Shown here: in pieces, positions 12,601 through 27,600 of the stretch
Layout: each line of letters opens with the position of its first letter
Numbering within the stretch: position 1 is the stretch's first letter
Made by a program: the position numbers and the translations under genes
Notes under the pieces: model-generated
What the model was told of the DNA's origin: nothing
Databases searched by the model: none
What the model saw: only the letters and a program-made list of their open reading frames with translations
Assembly: GCA_026261815.1 (NCBI GenBank)
Contig: JAMPIT010000493.1
Location: 8,821,501 to 8,885,500, forward strand
DNA length: 64,000 nt
Origin: Monarcha castaneiventris obscurior
Lineage: Eukaryota; Chordata; Aves; Passeriformes; Monarchidae
Direction: 5' to 3'

Positions 12601-15600
12601 TGCTCTCACATATTACCCTCAGGTTGTATTGGGTGACTGTTTGGGCTCTTTATTGTCCCAAACATCAGTTAATGGTGAATGCTTTGGTATCTTCTGGGTT
12701 CAGGCCACACCTCTTAGGCAGAACTGGCAAAGAGCTAGCAAAGGGGGAGGAAACTTCAGCTTGTGGAAGCTGAGGAAGTTACTTAAGAAAATGTGAGAAA
12801 ACCCAAGTGGAGCTGACCTGACTATGTAAGACAAGCAATAAAATAACTGTACTAGTGGGAAAGCAAGATAATCTCTGTGCCAGCATTGTGTCTGCTGGCA
12901 CTTTTCTTTGCTAAGTATCTGAATTATCAAATTCAGTTGAAGTTTAGAGGGTGCAGAACCTGCCCTTTTACAGAATAACAAGCTGTATACTCACAGTGCT
13001 GATGGAGGCCACCTGATACCAAGTGGTCTCTTGTATTACTCTGGAAAATGAAGCCTTTATTTATATCTTAAAGGTGAATAAATGGGTGATAGAACACATT
13101 ATTAGTTAACTTGGCAGCCTCAAACTGTAAATAAAATATATTTAATGCCAATAAAAATCTTAATAATCCTGGAGGCTAACACTTAGATTTTATCCTAGAG
13201 TTGCCTGATGGGTTGAATTTAAATAGTAATAAAATGCTTAAGACTACATCAGCAGCTAAAGAAGGTCCTAAATTACTTCCAGTATCTTCTCTGCTTGCAT
13301 GTCTGCATTAACAAGAAACATCAGGTAGTACAGCTGGAAAAGTTGAGGAATTCTAAATACAGAAAACACCCTGAATTATCATCACAATAACTGACAACTT
13401 CAACTATTTCAGAAAATAAAATTTTTGAACAGTAATAGGGAGTGAGCTGCCTTTTACAGCACTCAGTTCACTGTACCATGTTGCACACCTCTCCATCATA
13501 GTCATTCCTGCCTTAAATTTATTTTCCTTCAGAATCTCCTCAGTGAAAAAGTGAAATACCATGCTCCTCTTCAGAGACTTAACCAAGGAACTGAAAAGAC
13601 CCCAAATTCTTTTTATGGGTCAGGGGTACAGGAATATGTGATCCCACATGAGTTTCTGTTTCTTTTTCAGTTTAAAGATGCTGGGGAAATTATTTTAAAC
13701 AAAATGCTGGGATCTCTGCAGCCAGCCTGGGAGTACTTCTCTCTTTGGGCACAGGATGGTATTTTATCACCCATTGGTGACCAAATCAAGAGGATGCAGA
13801 ATTTCCAGGGGTGGAAACAGTGCACTGGTACCATCTGTATTTCGAAATATCTACACAAAAGTGGTGTGAAAAAAACACAATGCAGGGAGATTACTAAAAT
13901 TTTACATGTGGGTGGTGTTGGGACCTTTAACTGGTTTCAGCAGCAGTTATATAGTTTCTCTAGTAATTATTTTATATTTCTAATTCTAGTTAATTTGTTG
14001 TTTGAAATTGTATAAGTGACATGAAATGTTTGTGGCCTCTTGCTGCTGTTTAGGGAGTCTTGTGTACTTTACTGTTACTTTGAGCTCTTTTAGACACAAC
14101 TTTTAGTAATTTTTAAAAAACCCGATTTCAGCTAATGGTACAGGTAGATCTTTCACAAGACCCAGTAAATTACTGCAGGATCTTGTCAGATAGCTAAAAA
14201 CAAGAGCTGGTTTATGAGTGCATCTCTGGCTGCAAACAAATACCAGAACTTAATTGAAACGGATTCTTCTAATTGAGACAGAGGAAGGAACTAAAAAGCA
14301 TTTGGTCATCTGGATTTCTCATGAGGCTGAAATAGGAACCAAATGTACTTTAAAACTGAATCCTAGAGAAATGCATTGGGATCCAGTTCAGGGCTCTGAT
14401 TTTGAAATGTTGTGATTTAGTGCAGAGTTTATGCAATAATGGACTTTTCAAGCATCTTCAAGTTCAGTATGGCCAGTTTTAGTGCTGATACATTTCCACA
14501 TGCCAAATATTTGTCATTTTTTTGGGAGCCTTTGCTGGTCTCGTACAACTTGGAATCAAGTAAAGTTCTAAATGATGGATGGCAGATTTGCAGACTCACC
14601 ACTGCTCCAGCGTTAGATTAAATGCAGTTGGAGTTGCAAACACATGAAGTCATGGAGCCAGTGGGTCAGTGCTCTGAAAGAAGAGCAAATGTTTACAGTC
14701 TGGTTCCAGTCTGTTTTGTGTGCAAAACATCTGAGGTTTATAGAGATGCTGCTCAGAGTGTAAATAGTAACTGGGAGGTGGCAGTTTCTCCTTGGTCAGT
14801 GCATGTTTTCATAGGATTTCTAGGTCTGTGTGTTCTGGGACTTTGAAGATTGGTTTCATCAATGAAATTTGAAAATCTTGTGCAAAACATTGGTGTCTTT
14901 CCTAAAGTAAACTTTCTGGAAGAGGAGTTTGGATTGTAAATACTTAAGGAGTAAAAAGACCTTTGAAGAAACAAAGTGCACCTGATCCCTGCTTTCCTGG
15001 ATTAATTTCTGTTCAGGTTTTGGCAAACAGCAGCTGTTTGGTTGGATGCTCTGGGACTGTGGTGTGTCCCATGTGCCAGTTCATGTGCTCCTCAACCTGG
15101 CTCTGATCTCCAGAAGGGGTTGTAGCAGCCTTGAGTTTCTTTCCTGTTTGAAAACATTGAAAACATCCCTGAGAAAAATAATGGAATCACAGAATGGTTT
15201 GGAATGGAGGAACCTTAAAGCTCATTTTGTTCCAACCTCCCTGCCTGCCATGGACAGGGACACCTTCCACTATCCCAGGGTGCTCCAAGCTCCATCCAGC
15301 CTAGCCTTGGACATTTCCAGGGATGGGGTAGCCACAGCTTCTCTGGGTAACTTGTGCCAGGACCTCACAGAGAAGAATTTCTTCACTCCAGGATAAATGC
15401 CGTGCACTCCGAGGGTTTTTAATTGTTGGAAGGAGTCTCAGCTGTTTCTAGAATATGTCCCATCCTGGTTTCCAAGCAGTCTTTCAGAAATAACAGAGTG
15501 CCTGGTGTGGAAGAAATTGTAGTTTTGTAGGCTTTAGTGGAATGCTGTGTCCTCCCTAAAAGCTGTAGTGAATTTGCATATTTTTAAGGAAGTCTTAAGA

Positions 15601-18600
15601 ATCTGGCAATTAAATTCCACCAGGAGAGGGAGGGATACCTAACTAAGAAAACTGAAATTAATTTCTTCCCTCTTAGGAAAGTAATTGAAAACTGGAACAG
15701 TTTGCTCTGTGGTATACTAGTATGTAGATTAACTTCTTTTTAGAATTCAATAATGTTTTAATTAATTTAATTGGAGTGGCACTGGTATCTATGAAACTGT
15801 GGAAATGCTCTTCTGATGGGAGACAATCTGAGTGTGAGTTGTGTGAGTCTGGCACTTTGAAGGGAGAGCACTGCTGAACTGGGTGCAAGAAGGAGCAGCA
15901 GCTGATGTGGGAGCCTTGTTTGGAGTATTTAATTTCCAGGCTGGCTTGGTGACATCCTTCTGTCACTCTCAGGGTATGGCAGATGTCCCCAGCTTGCAGG
16001 TGCTGCTGGGCCCTCAGGTTGGCGTGCTCTGTCTCCCTCCATTTGTTATCCACATTTTGAGAATTATGGATTAATTGGATTACATGGTAAATAGGGGATA
16101 ATAGATTAAAGGGGTATTATTGGGTTAAACCCCTTCTTAAACCTCTTCACCTTTCTTTGTTAATACCGTTATGCAAGACAAAAATGTCAGTCATGAAATA
16201 AACTTGGTGTGATTCTTCCCTTGGTGCTTTTGGAGTTGAGCACCCTCCAGCCAAAGTGATGCAGCTGTTCCAAACACAAATTCTGCGCTGCCACCACCAA
16301 AAGGTTTTACAAAAGATGGCTTCTCTGAGTCAGGTTGTGAACCTTTCCTTTTTTTTTAGGACAGATACTCAGTTTGTGTGACCAAACACGGGGCAGGTTT
16401 CACTTCTACCCCGCGTGACGCAGTTCTGATGGCTCTGAAAAAAGGCAAACACGGCTCGAGCCGCACGCAGCGAGCACTGAAAAGGGGAAATGGGTCTGTG
16501 CTCTCAGAGCTGGGCTGAGCTGTGACGCATTTGTGATGTGTATTGATGAGGAACACATTATTTGTGCTCCTGTATCAGCAGCTGGGCCTGAACTCTATGT
16601 TCTTGCAAAGAAACAGGAATTAATCCCAATGTGCTGAATTTTATCTCTGGAAATGGGCAGATCAGGTTTAAATGACTATTCAAATGGTTGAGCTGGAGAG
16701 AAAGAAGCTGGAAGATGTCAGATGTCTGGTCTTGACACACACTGTCTGTGCCTCAGATCTTTTAAGGCTGGTCCATTCATGCTTCCACAGGCAGTGGTGC
16801 CATTTTCCAGCAGTTTGCCCTTTGGTTTTGGGGAGTTTGGAATTAGTTTCACACGGAGCAGTTGGCTGCTCTGCACGTGGCCACAGTAATGCTCATGTGG
16901 GCATAAATGGGGACTGCTGTGCTTTGGTGGGAGTGCCAGTTTGTCCTGGTTTTAACATAGCTTTGGCCATAATTAACACTTAGAGAAAGGAAACCTCTCG
17001 CAGGGAAATGTGTTTTGTGTTAGTGCACACAAATAGTGTGACCCAGATTTGCAGTTTGGGAAGTAAATATACTACTGCTTACCTGGACATTTTCCCCCAA
17101 ATACCTTCAGCACCCTTATTAAAAATAGTTATTATATATGTTTATTGTAAACAAAAATGCTGCTAATACTGCTTGAAGGCTGAGTGTTATATCAAGTATT
17201 AGAGCATGGAGTGGCAGTTCAGAAATAAATTGTTTCCTCTCACCTTAGGAGATGCCAATCAAGTTGCTGGATTGCTGCTGTAAAATAGGGACAGTATACT
17301 TTTAAAGTTTAGTTCCTTGAGTAAACAAGTTATAGGTACAAATGTGGGGAAGTTTAGCCCTAGTCTGTTGACTGGGGCATGTTTGAAAGAGGAATCCTCT
17401 TCAGAAACCACTGGGAGAAGGAGTGACTGGGAAGAGAAATTGTAGAAACATGAAAGCTGTGAAGGAACCAAGATTTGTTTTATTTACCTCCAAATCTGAG
17501 ACCAGTAGAGGAGACCAAACCAGTTGAATGTCTCGACATGAGACTTGGTTAAACCTGCTGGTCCAACAATCAAGACAGTTGTGGATTTGAGCTCATTAAT
17601 GTAATTAGGATATGCATTCATGGCATAAATATATCACCTGGATCATCTCCCTCCTTTGTGTAATGCTGTGGATATTCCGTGTTTGGGTGGAGGAGGTTGT
17701 GCCCTGTAATCTCCCTCCCACTGGGAATCTGCATTGATTTATTTGATTGAAATGTTTCTCCATTCATTATTTCTCTGTTTATTACTGTCATTTCAGAAGA
17801 CATCTGCTAAAACTTCAGTAGCAGCAGAATTGATTTGCAGTCAATCTTCTTTTGAATCAGCTTAGGGTGGGGTGGCAAGAAAATAAAGGTTGTTAGAGAT
17901 TCTTTCCTTTGCCAAAATCCTCAGATATGGATTTTCCTGGATTAAACCTCTAACAGAAAAACACCCTGTACATAATGAAATGTGTGCTGTAAGCATTTAC
18001 TAGGGTGCTGTAAAATGCAGAATGTTCAGACCCTACTTATTTCTCCATCATCTGCCTTCAAGCTGATTCTCCAATGTTATGGATGGTTTGGTTTTGCATA
18101 TTCAGGCATGTACACACCAGCCTAAAAACACTGCAGTTACCTGTTCTTATTCTAAACTAGGCTTGTAAAAAGACTTATTTTTGGTGGTTTTGTTTCTTGT
18201 GTTTTTGTGGGTTTTTAATTAAGTAAAATAGGAAATATTTGTTTCTCTTTTTCAAGAAATTCAAGTAAGGTCAGGAAAGAAAATGTTTGGTGGCTCTTAA
18301 AGTTCTAATATAGAGCTACTAAGTTATATCTCCTATTTTCTTAAAAGATCTGATTTATTATTGCAGATACTTAATAAGCCTTGTCAGTTCAGTATGTTCC
18401 ACTGAACTTGCAGCCAAACCTAGATGGTTTGATAAATTGTTTCTTTCTTTAAACCTTGTGATGACTACATCTTTATTTGATACGTTTTCTCTATCTCTTT
18501 TTTCTTTTTTAAGCAATTACTAGTGGAAAAAATGCAGTGTCCCTGATCCCCTTGAATAGCTAAAAAGCCATTTGGCTATGCTAAGGTTTCAACAAATCAT

Positions 18601-21600
18601 ATTTAGATTGCTGACATTGTTTTCATGGAAACCAAATAAATTGGTGCTTCCTGGGTTTAAAAGATGTGTTCATCTGGTCTGTATTTCATGTAGTCATTTT
18701 TTTTTTTCCTTCCCTCCCCCAAAAATATTTTTGTGGTTACTTTGCTTTAGGCAGCAACTAGACAGTGATCTTTGTGCTGTGTTTTGTTTATGAAAGATAC
18801 CTGCTCTGGTTTGCTGCAGATGACCACACCAGCAGGTGTTGGCCTACAACTCAGTGACCAACTGTGCTGTAACCATGTCTTTGGAGAAAGAACGAATTAT
18901 AAAACTGGATATATTTCATTTAACGAGTAGTTAAATGCAAAGTTGTAGGGGAAGCTGTTGTAGTAACATCAGGCACCTTGATAGGAGTAAGGTGTTTTCT
19001 TGTATGTTCATGATGAAGTGACTTGGCTCTCTCAGAGATGATCACAAGGCTTCAGGAGACACAGGCTGGTTTGACTCAAACCTTTCTGAAAATGGAATAG
19101 TTGACAGTTATGAATAAAGTTACTTAACAGTCGACTTCCTGTGGTTTTTACATGCACTTCTGAATCAGGAGGAGGCTGAAGGGCCGCAGCTGAGACGTGT
19201 ATGTTCCATCTGAACAAAAAAAGTGCATCTTTCTCAAGCATTCAAAAGGAACTGTGTAAAAATCTGACATCCTGCCATGGTTTAATAAAGTTTAAAACAG
19301 CCAAAGCACGCTCCTGTAATCCCAGAAGGTCTTTGAAGCTGATGTGTAGGTTGTTCATTCTGCTGTGTTGGGGTGAGCTCAAGAAGTTTGCTTTATTGTA
19401 CCTCAGTATTCAGATGGGACGTGTGCCCAAGCCTGTGTTGGATTTTGTCTCTTGCATTGGCATCTTTGGGCTGTACTCAAGTGCAGGAGAGGGAAGTGGG
19501 CAGGGATGAGTTGGGCTCCATGGGGTGGTTGGTTCCTGCAGTGTCATTGCTGACCTTCAGAGATCTGCATTTCCAAACTGCTCAACTCTAAAAATTACTT
19601 CAGAGGGTTAAGGTTCACGTATGACTAGTTCAAGACTATCACACAGAACCATGGAAGGGTTTGGAGGGACACCTGCCTCTGTTCCAGGTTGCTCCAAACC
19701 CTGTCCAACCTGGCCTTGAACGTTTTCAGGGATACAGCATCCACAACTCCAGGCAACCTGTGCCAGTGCCACAGAATCCTCAAAGTAAAGACTTTCTTCC
19801 TTATAACCAATCTAAACCTGCTTTCTGTCAGTGTGAGGCCATTCCCCCTTGTCCTGGCACTCCAGACCCTTAAAATCAGTTTTTTCATCTTTCCTGTATG
19901 CTCCCTTCAGGTACTGAAGGCCATAGTTAGGTCACACCAAAGTATTCCCTTTTCCAGGCTGAACAATCCCAATTCCCTCAGCCTTTCCTCACAGGAGAGG
20001 TGCTCCATATCTGTAATCAACTTGGTGGCCTCCTCTGGACTCCCTCCAACAGGTCAAGGTCCTTCCTGTGCTGGGGGCATCACTGTATTTTTAGCTAATC
20101 TTCAAATTTCCGTCCTATGTGCTCACAGAACATGGGTGTGAAGACAACAGGAGTGTAATGGAGAACTGTGGGATTTTTCATGGGGGCAGATCCTTCAGTT
20201 TCTCATTTCTGTCTAGATTTTGTCCTTGGTGTGGCTCCTTTGTGGTGTGACACCACAGATTGATTGCTGAACAGCCACGTGGCCGGGCTGGACATGGTGA
20301 GCCACACTGGAGTTAGTGGGACAGAGTGGGGAAACCCAGTTTCTTTTTCAAGTCATCTTGTGTAAACCAGAGAGTTTACAGTTTGTCAGAAGGGAAATTT
20401 TAGATGGCAGCTGTTGAATACAGCTATTTAAGTATGGTCACTGTCATGGATTTACCGAGTGGGATCTGGTTCTCCATCTACCAAGAAAAAGCAGCCTGAC
20501 ACAGAAGCTGTCTTTGGAACTGTTGTTGTGCAGGGATGTGAATGGATCCTTTTCTAACTGGTTTTTAAAAATAGGTGGCATTAAGGCTTTCCTTGGTTGT
20601 TGTGTGCTGAGTTTTTCAGTGTGTTTCTCTTCATTATTCCATAAAATACCCTTTGGAAAGGGATTGAAGCTTGGCTGCTTTGTCATGCTGCTTCTTTGAA
20701 GCTTGTTTAAATGGGTCAAAACTCTCTGGTTCTCCAGTAGTGCATTCTGATAATGATCTGTTCAGGGAGGCAGTTCACTGTTCAAGAGTGTCTGTAGTTA
20801 GCAGAGCTCAGCCTGCTCGTAGCAGCATGTGCAGGGCAGATAGAAAATTACCTCTGGTCAGGGCCCTGGGTTGTGGCTGTGTGATACAGATGAGTGGCTG
20901 GAGTGGGATGGAAGAAGAGATGATGGGTTTGAAGCTGTTCTAGGTGTTTAATTGGTATGCAGATTAGTAAAAAACAGTGAATGAACAACTTCTGTCGTTG
21001 CTTACAGAGTTGAGTCATGCCGACAGCCCTTGCTGTCTGCACAGATTTTTATGAGGGGAGAACCCAAGCAGCTGAGCCGATGGTGTGGAGGAGGGAGGCT
21101 GGAATGTCTGTGCTTTATGAGCTGTGTTATGTTGTAACTGATGGGTTTTATAGTTCAATCTCTTTGAGTTTCAGCATGACCACCTTGATGTTTGTGTGCC
21201 ATTGACTCTGATAGGTGACAGCCCAGGCATTGGCATCTCAGTGTTCCCTGGCAGTGGCTTTGCTGTTGCATGTGTGGCTCTGGAGTGTTGTTGTCGTTGC
21301 AGGCATAGCTATGTATTTTGCATTTGTGATTTCAGGAAATCCCCTCTTTTGGAAAGCTGCTTGTGGGGATGTTTTGTGACCTTTTCAGGCTGTGGTTTAC
21401 TTGTCTGCTCCAACTGCTCGATCCATTGCAGTAGCAGCAAGCCCTGGGACTTAAAGGAGAGGCAGTAACTTACACATTAACTGCAGAGTTAATGCTTCTT
21501 TAGGGAGTAGGTATTGCTGTAAGTCGTATGAAGAAGCTGTCTAAGATTAAAATGCAAGTTTGTATGCACACACACAAATACTTACAGCCTCTGAGGCCCA

Positions 21601-24600
21601 GGTATTCTAAAATAAATACCTGCACTTACTGAGTCTGAAATCTGGCTGATTGGTATGTAGCCAGCCCTGTGGGGAAGGGAAGGTTGCCAGCTCCTATTGG
21701 CACCTAAAAAAGAAATTAAATCTGACCTTAAATTTTATTTTGCCTTAATATTCAGCTACAGACAGTAGTTTTAGCACTTGGAAGGCCTGAATTCTGATCC
21801 TGTTGCTCCTTCTTGGGAAGCTTGATGGATTTGTGCATCAGGGTTGTTTTTTCTGTGAAATAGGAGTGCTCTTCCCTGTATACCTTCCTTAGAGGATTGA
21901 GGCTAGAACAGATGCTGGAAAAAATACAATACTGCTGTCATTGCAAGCAGTTGCTGCTGTGTGCCACTGAAATGGTGTTGCTGCTGCAGTTTGTCACCCC
22001 AGAGAAAATCAGCAGAGCTGAGCCAAACAGGAGGTAAAATAAGGTAGTAGAGGTGTGTTGGACTCTCTCCCTGCAGGTGTGTCGAGCACAAGGCGTGTTC
22101 CAACCAGAGCCCCAGCCTTGCCTCATTAAACCTTGATGTTCAAATTGCACACTTAAAGGTGTGGTATCTACTTGTATTATGCAATTTATTTTAGTGCCTG
22201 GAAGACTTGCAAAGGTACCTTGCTGATGTGTCTGCCAGAACCCTTTTTGGCCTGTTATTTACCCTACTCTACTCAGGGTAGGTGCTTAGATGACACAGTT
22301 GAGTAGTTTGATATTCTTCCTTAGAGAAATTTGCAGAGTTCAGATTGAATGAGGGGAAGTCATTATCAGGGTGTAGCTCCTGTCTTAATTCACTCATCTG
22401 GATTAGGTGTAGTCACCCCAGACTCAGATGCTGCTTGATTTTCTCCTCAAGAAAACTCAGTCAGAATTCTGCTCTTCCACCTGCAGAGTGAAATCAGCAC
22501 AGGTGGTTTTTTTTCTGCACTTACTGTAAAATGAATAAGCTACAGCTGGTAATTAAGGGCTTCCAAAAGGAAGCAGATTTGTGCTTCTCTGAGGATGCTG
22601 ATAACCTTAAAAATGTGCTTTCCTCTTCAGTGAATTCCATCAATACATTCCTATTGCAAGTGAACTCAGGTGCAGCAGTATCCATGGAAGAATTCCTCCA
22701 TAATCCCAGCACCCTGATGGAGTTCTGCAGGGTAGACTGTGGTTCAGGCTTACCGTGAAAATATCTTTAGTTCCGCATTACTGGAGGGATTAAAAACTGC
22801 AGTTACCTTTTGCCAGGACAGGGATGACTTGAATCCAGAAGACAACCTGGAAAACCTGAATAGTGAATGTGATATCATGTGCAGCAGCCTGGAGCTCTGC
22901 TCATCACTCCCTGAGTAAGGAATTCTGGTCCAACTTGGTGTCTGATGGGAAACTTGAGTAAAATGCTTTGTCTGTTGTGGTTTCTCACCCTCTGTTCTGC
23001 TCATCATTCACTGTGCTCCGGGGAAGTACCTGTGGGAATGAGTCCTGTGGCACTGCAGTATAAATGAACTTTCTCTGGTGATTAATCCCTGTACCTGAAT
23101 GCCTGTGTGTGCACACTCTGCAAAGCCTCAGAGGAATTGAATGTTTCTTTTCATAACGAAGGTGTGGCCTCTTCATTGATGCTCCCTGTGGATAACACAT
23201 GGATTTATTTATCAAGTCTAAACTTGGAAAGAATGTGACTGTTATAAATGTGCCTTTCATGCTTTTAAGCTTAAATATTAACTGGCCTAAGAATAAATCA
23301 TCAGTTGTATTCTTAGGATAGCTGCTTTTAAAAATGGCAGTGATTAAAGCTTACAATACTTAAATGTAGGTTTCGATAAATTATCTGGACTTCAGAATGT
23401 AAACTATTGGGATCAAGGATGTCGCTTATTTAAATAACTGTTTGATTTGTTTTTAGGGGGAATCTGTAAAGTATTTCTTGGACAACTTGGATAAACTTGG
23501 AGAACAAGTAAGTCCTTTTTTATTTTTCTTTCCAGTCTTAAGTAGTCTTTGTGATCTCTGGGTTTTAAATAGATGAAATGTAATTAGTGTCTACTCCAAT
23601 AACTTTTATCTTTAGTTAACTCGGACTGTCGCATTATCTCAGCAGTTCATCACTGACATGTCAAAAACAAGGGGCAGTGCAAGGGCCAGGAGACTTTCTG
23701 GAAATAAAGCTTCTGTCAAAATTGAACAAAAAACAAGTTACAAATGCTTGGGCAGTCAGGAGATTGTTAAAAGTAGCTTTTTAACACTAAATGACATCCA
23801 GAAATGACTGGGTTTGGGGTTACATGTCCAGTTAGGAACTCTTGACTTAAATCAGTCGCAGGTCAGCAGTACCTTCCAGTAATACCTATTTATCATAAAC
23901 TCAGTAAAGAATAAAGTCTGTTTTCTCTGGGGAAAAAAACCTGAAATTTCTGTAGAATACTTTTTTATAGAACTGTTATTTAGCACCTGAATAATGAAGA
24001 TATATGCTGATGCTCACTCATCAGTTGTGGATTGCAGGAATGGCATGTGGAAAAACTGCCCTTAAAACGGGGTATGGTGCTTGAACTCTGTGGGGAGGCA
24101 GTTTCTCCATGGTCATTCCCAGCTGATGGTAACAAATGAAGGAATCCAAACCACTTCAGTGAAACCCTGTTACATCATGGTTAATTTCATTTTTCTTTTT
24201 AACAGATTAAATTTTAAGCCAGACTGGTTTTGTGCTTTGAACTGTCATTGTTCTAACTAAAGCACTGGTCATCATTCTCAGATTGCTGGCTTGAGAACTC
24301 CAGCACTTGCTCTCTGAATTTGGATTCGGTCTCAAATTATAAGACTTGCACTTAGGAGGAGAACTGCACTTACTCTGAACTGCTAAATTCTGCCAGTGAT
24401 GGATTTCTCATGGTCTTTGAATCCTTGAGTTTCAAAAGGCTTAGGATTTTACCCAACAATATTGGGTAGAGTTTTGCAGTTCTATTTCAGAATTCTTCAT
24501 GGGGGAACTTTAGTCCATTCTTGGATTAAAGTGTGAAACTTAGTCAGTAGTTGGGTTTTTTAAACATTTTTATATACACACATTTACTGCAGGTCTCATA

Positions 24601-27600
24601 TTGCTGTGGGAGTGCTCTGAATTACAGCTTTTCTGGCTTCAAGTGGGACCAAATGGTGTTGAGAATCAGAGGGACTCATCAGGATCTGCTGTTGTAGAAA
24701 ATGTTAAATCTTTGAGGAAAAAAGCACTACCTAAGTTTTGGTAGTGAAAGATGTGATAGGTTCTTCTGGTTTATTCTTATCTATATTCAAGATTGTCTCA
24801 TGATTATTTCCCCAAATTGTAAATAAAAGTATTTGACTGTTCTTATCTGATGTAACTGGGCTGACTTGCAACTAAATTACTTACAAACACATAGATCTGC
24901 AAGTCACTGGTGCCTCTTGCCAAGAGGGAGCTGATAACAGCACTGAGGGAAAAGAACTTAATGTTCAGATTTAATCAGATCAGCAAAATAAGAGTATCTG
25001 ACAGGCAGACATGCGTGGGATCTCCTGGATTCCTTGCAACTGTGTGTTGCTATTTCAACTGCCAGTGCAGACTGTATGTATCCAAAATACCTCACAGAGA
25101 GACTTGGCTTTCCATCTTGTGATTGGATCTTTGTCATGCCTTAAGTTGTAATTTGAACTAGGCAAACAGTGATGTGATAGCCAAAAGAGCTGCTGATAAC
25201 CAAAGGAACTCCTTTAGAAGAAGCAGACTGCAGTGAATTTGAGGAAAGGAGATAGGAAAATCAGGAAGAAAGCACGTGTTCCAAATCAGTATCAATGTGA
25301 GGATGCTTGAGGGAAAAAAACACTTACTGACAATGGGAAAACATTGAAAGAACTTGGAAAATAATACTCAGTGCCATCCAAAGAAATCACCTAATGCTGA
25401 AGTCTTTAGATATGGAGAACAGGATCAACACTGAGAAAGGGGCAAGCTGCTTGTATTCCAAGGATCTGGGCATGAGGGAAAAAGCATAATTGTCCTTCAA
25501 AAAGTTAACTAAAATACTGGGAGAGGTCCTAGGAGTTGTTGTGTTTGGTTTCCTGTAGGCAGATGATGGCTGGACACCAGCACTGAACTCAGAGCCCTCA
25601 TTTGCTGCCTGTTGCATCAGAGTAGCCAATATCCAGGATAAAACATGGAATGGTTTGGGTTGGAAGGGACCCTAAAGATACCCAGTTCTGTGGTAGGTCT
25701 TCTGTTCCCGTAGAAGTTGAGAGCACTTGAAAGGATTCTCTTTGTGGCTGCAAGTGTGGAAGGAATTTTCAATGAGTAATAGTACTCGAGAGGGAATTTG
25801 TCAGGAATTCCAGGGATAAGCTCCTTGTTCTTGAAAGCTTTACTGAATAAACATTACAGGTCAACTCCCAGGAGAGTTTGCTTTGTGCCCTTGTTTCAAT
25901 AGCGAAGGTGCATATGGCTTTGCCTGTTATATTAGTTAATTTTATTTATGTATTTTAATAATTTCAGTCACTCCTGAGCTTTCCTAAGACTTTCTGGTTT
26001 TGTTCTCAGAACTTGAGACTAACTTCCTGGAAAACAAAAGGATATACATTCCCATATGGAAGCTGGAATAAGTGTTGAACCTGTGACACTCTTGCCTGCG
26101 TGTTGACAGTCAGCTTTGCTCAAGATCCCTTCATATGTGCCCAGTGACATTTAATACAGTCACTGCACTGGTTTTGCTGATTGTTTTCCTCTCTATAATT
26201 TCAGTAGAAAAGACCCAAGATAAATTTAATAAATGGAGAAGTCTTACCGCCCTTTAAAGTTGTTCATTAATCAGACAAGGGGGTGGCAGCACCTCTTTGC
26301 TCAGTTTCGAGAGAACTTGATGCTGCTTTAGCAGTTCTACTCTACTCCAGATTTTGGTGGTGTGGGATTTGGATGGGTAACAGTGCTGCAGTGAAGGCTG
26401 CAGGGTGGGGAGCCTGTGCTTCAGAGCTGCTTTGTAATTCGTGCCACGATAAAAATCAGTGCCTTAGTCATGGGCAGCTCGGAAAAAGGAACCCAGAGTT
26501 CAGACAAAGCCCTCTCTCTCTAGTTTCACTTTGGAACTCACAGGGTAAAGCAAAGTGATCTTTGAGTTTTTGGAATGTTGCACTCACTTCATGATTTTTA
26601 AATTTTATTTTTGTGGCTTGAACTTGCCCAGCTGCCTTAAACTTGAGATACAAGTACAGAAATAGCCATGGTGCTGTGTGCTTGTTCCCCCACCCAGCTG
26701 ACTGGTTGAATCAGACTTTCTGGACCATGGTCTTACACATCTTTCTAAAAGCTCCAAGTGTGGGAACTGGCACTGTCAGAGGAAGATCATAGATCATTCA
26801 CTTCTTAAGAAGAGACTGAAATTCCGAATCCTAAATTGTGCTCTCTGAAGTTGTGAGAAATGCTGGAAAAATGTGAGGAAGAGTTTCCATAACAAGTGAA
26901 CAACAAGGTTTTAAAGTCCAGCACAGGCAGCTGTGTGGTAGAGATGCACTTTGCAGATAGCAGAAAGACTTGGACCATAGACAAAAGTGTAATTCTAGGA
27001 ATGAAGGAATCCCCAATACTAATGTTGAATTTCATGCTGTCAAAAGCTGGCTAATAAGAATTCCTTTCCCTGGAGCATCTGCATCCATTGATGATGTTCA
27101 TGTACAAATTAAAAAAAATAGTCTCTTGAGTACCTCTTAAATTCTGAGGAAAGGTGGGCTGGAGGACTTCAGGATCCAGCTGTCCGTGCCCCCCAGGCTG
27201 GAAAGGGACTGTTGTCCTCAGCTCTCACTTTCTTCCCCTGTTCTACTCATTGCACAGTAAATTTTGGACAAAGTCAGGCAGTGTGATCTCACCAGTGTGG
27301 ACTGATAAAGCAGGATGCAAAGATGCATGGCACAAACACAGGAAATTGCTTAAGTTTTAGTTTTCAGGCATAATTGATTGCTTGAAAGTTATTCAGTGGA
27401 GCAGCTGGTTTGTTTCTGGAAGCAGTCATGCAGTTTGCAGGACAGCATGGGAGGAATGGAGAGCCCACAGCTGTCATGGGATATCCCATAGTTATTGGTT
27501 TGAGAAACCTGCATTAGAGCCCATTTGCTGCACTGCAGTGTTGGCAGCCAGTGTTGTGGGAAGAGAATGAAGGAAGCACAAAGTGATCCAGAATGAGGAA

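Larger units (their letters stand above)
5878..23456 (+). other. GNA13: GNA13 intron 2 (17.6 kb)
   Basis: Long AT-rich intron starting GTAAGA and ending TGATTTGTTTTTAG. It holds three CR1 fragments (11,742-11,840; 15,182-15,392; 19,637-20,090), scattered short A or T runs, and many spurious open frames of 60-185 codons. The longest of these, on the minus strand at about 7,650-8,360, consist of overlapping frames with no recognisable domain. No nested gene or small RNA was recognised. Confidence 0.85.
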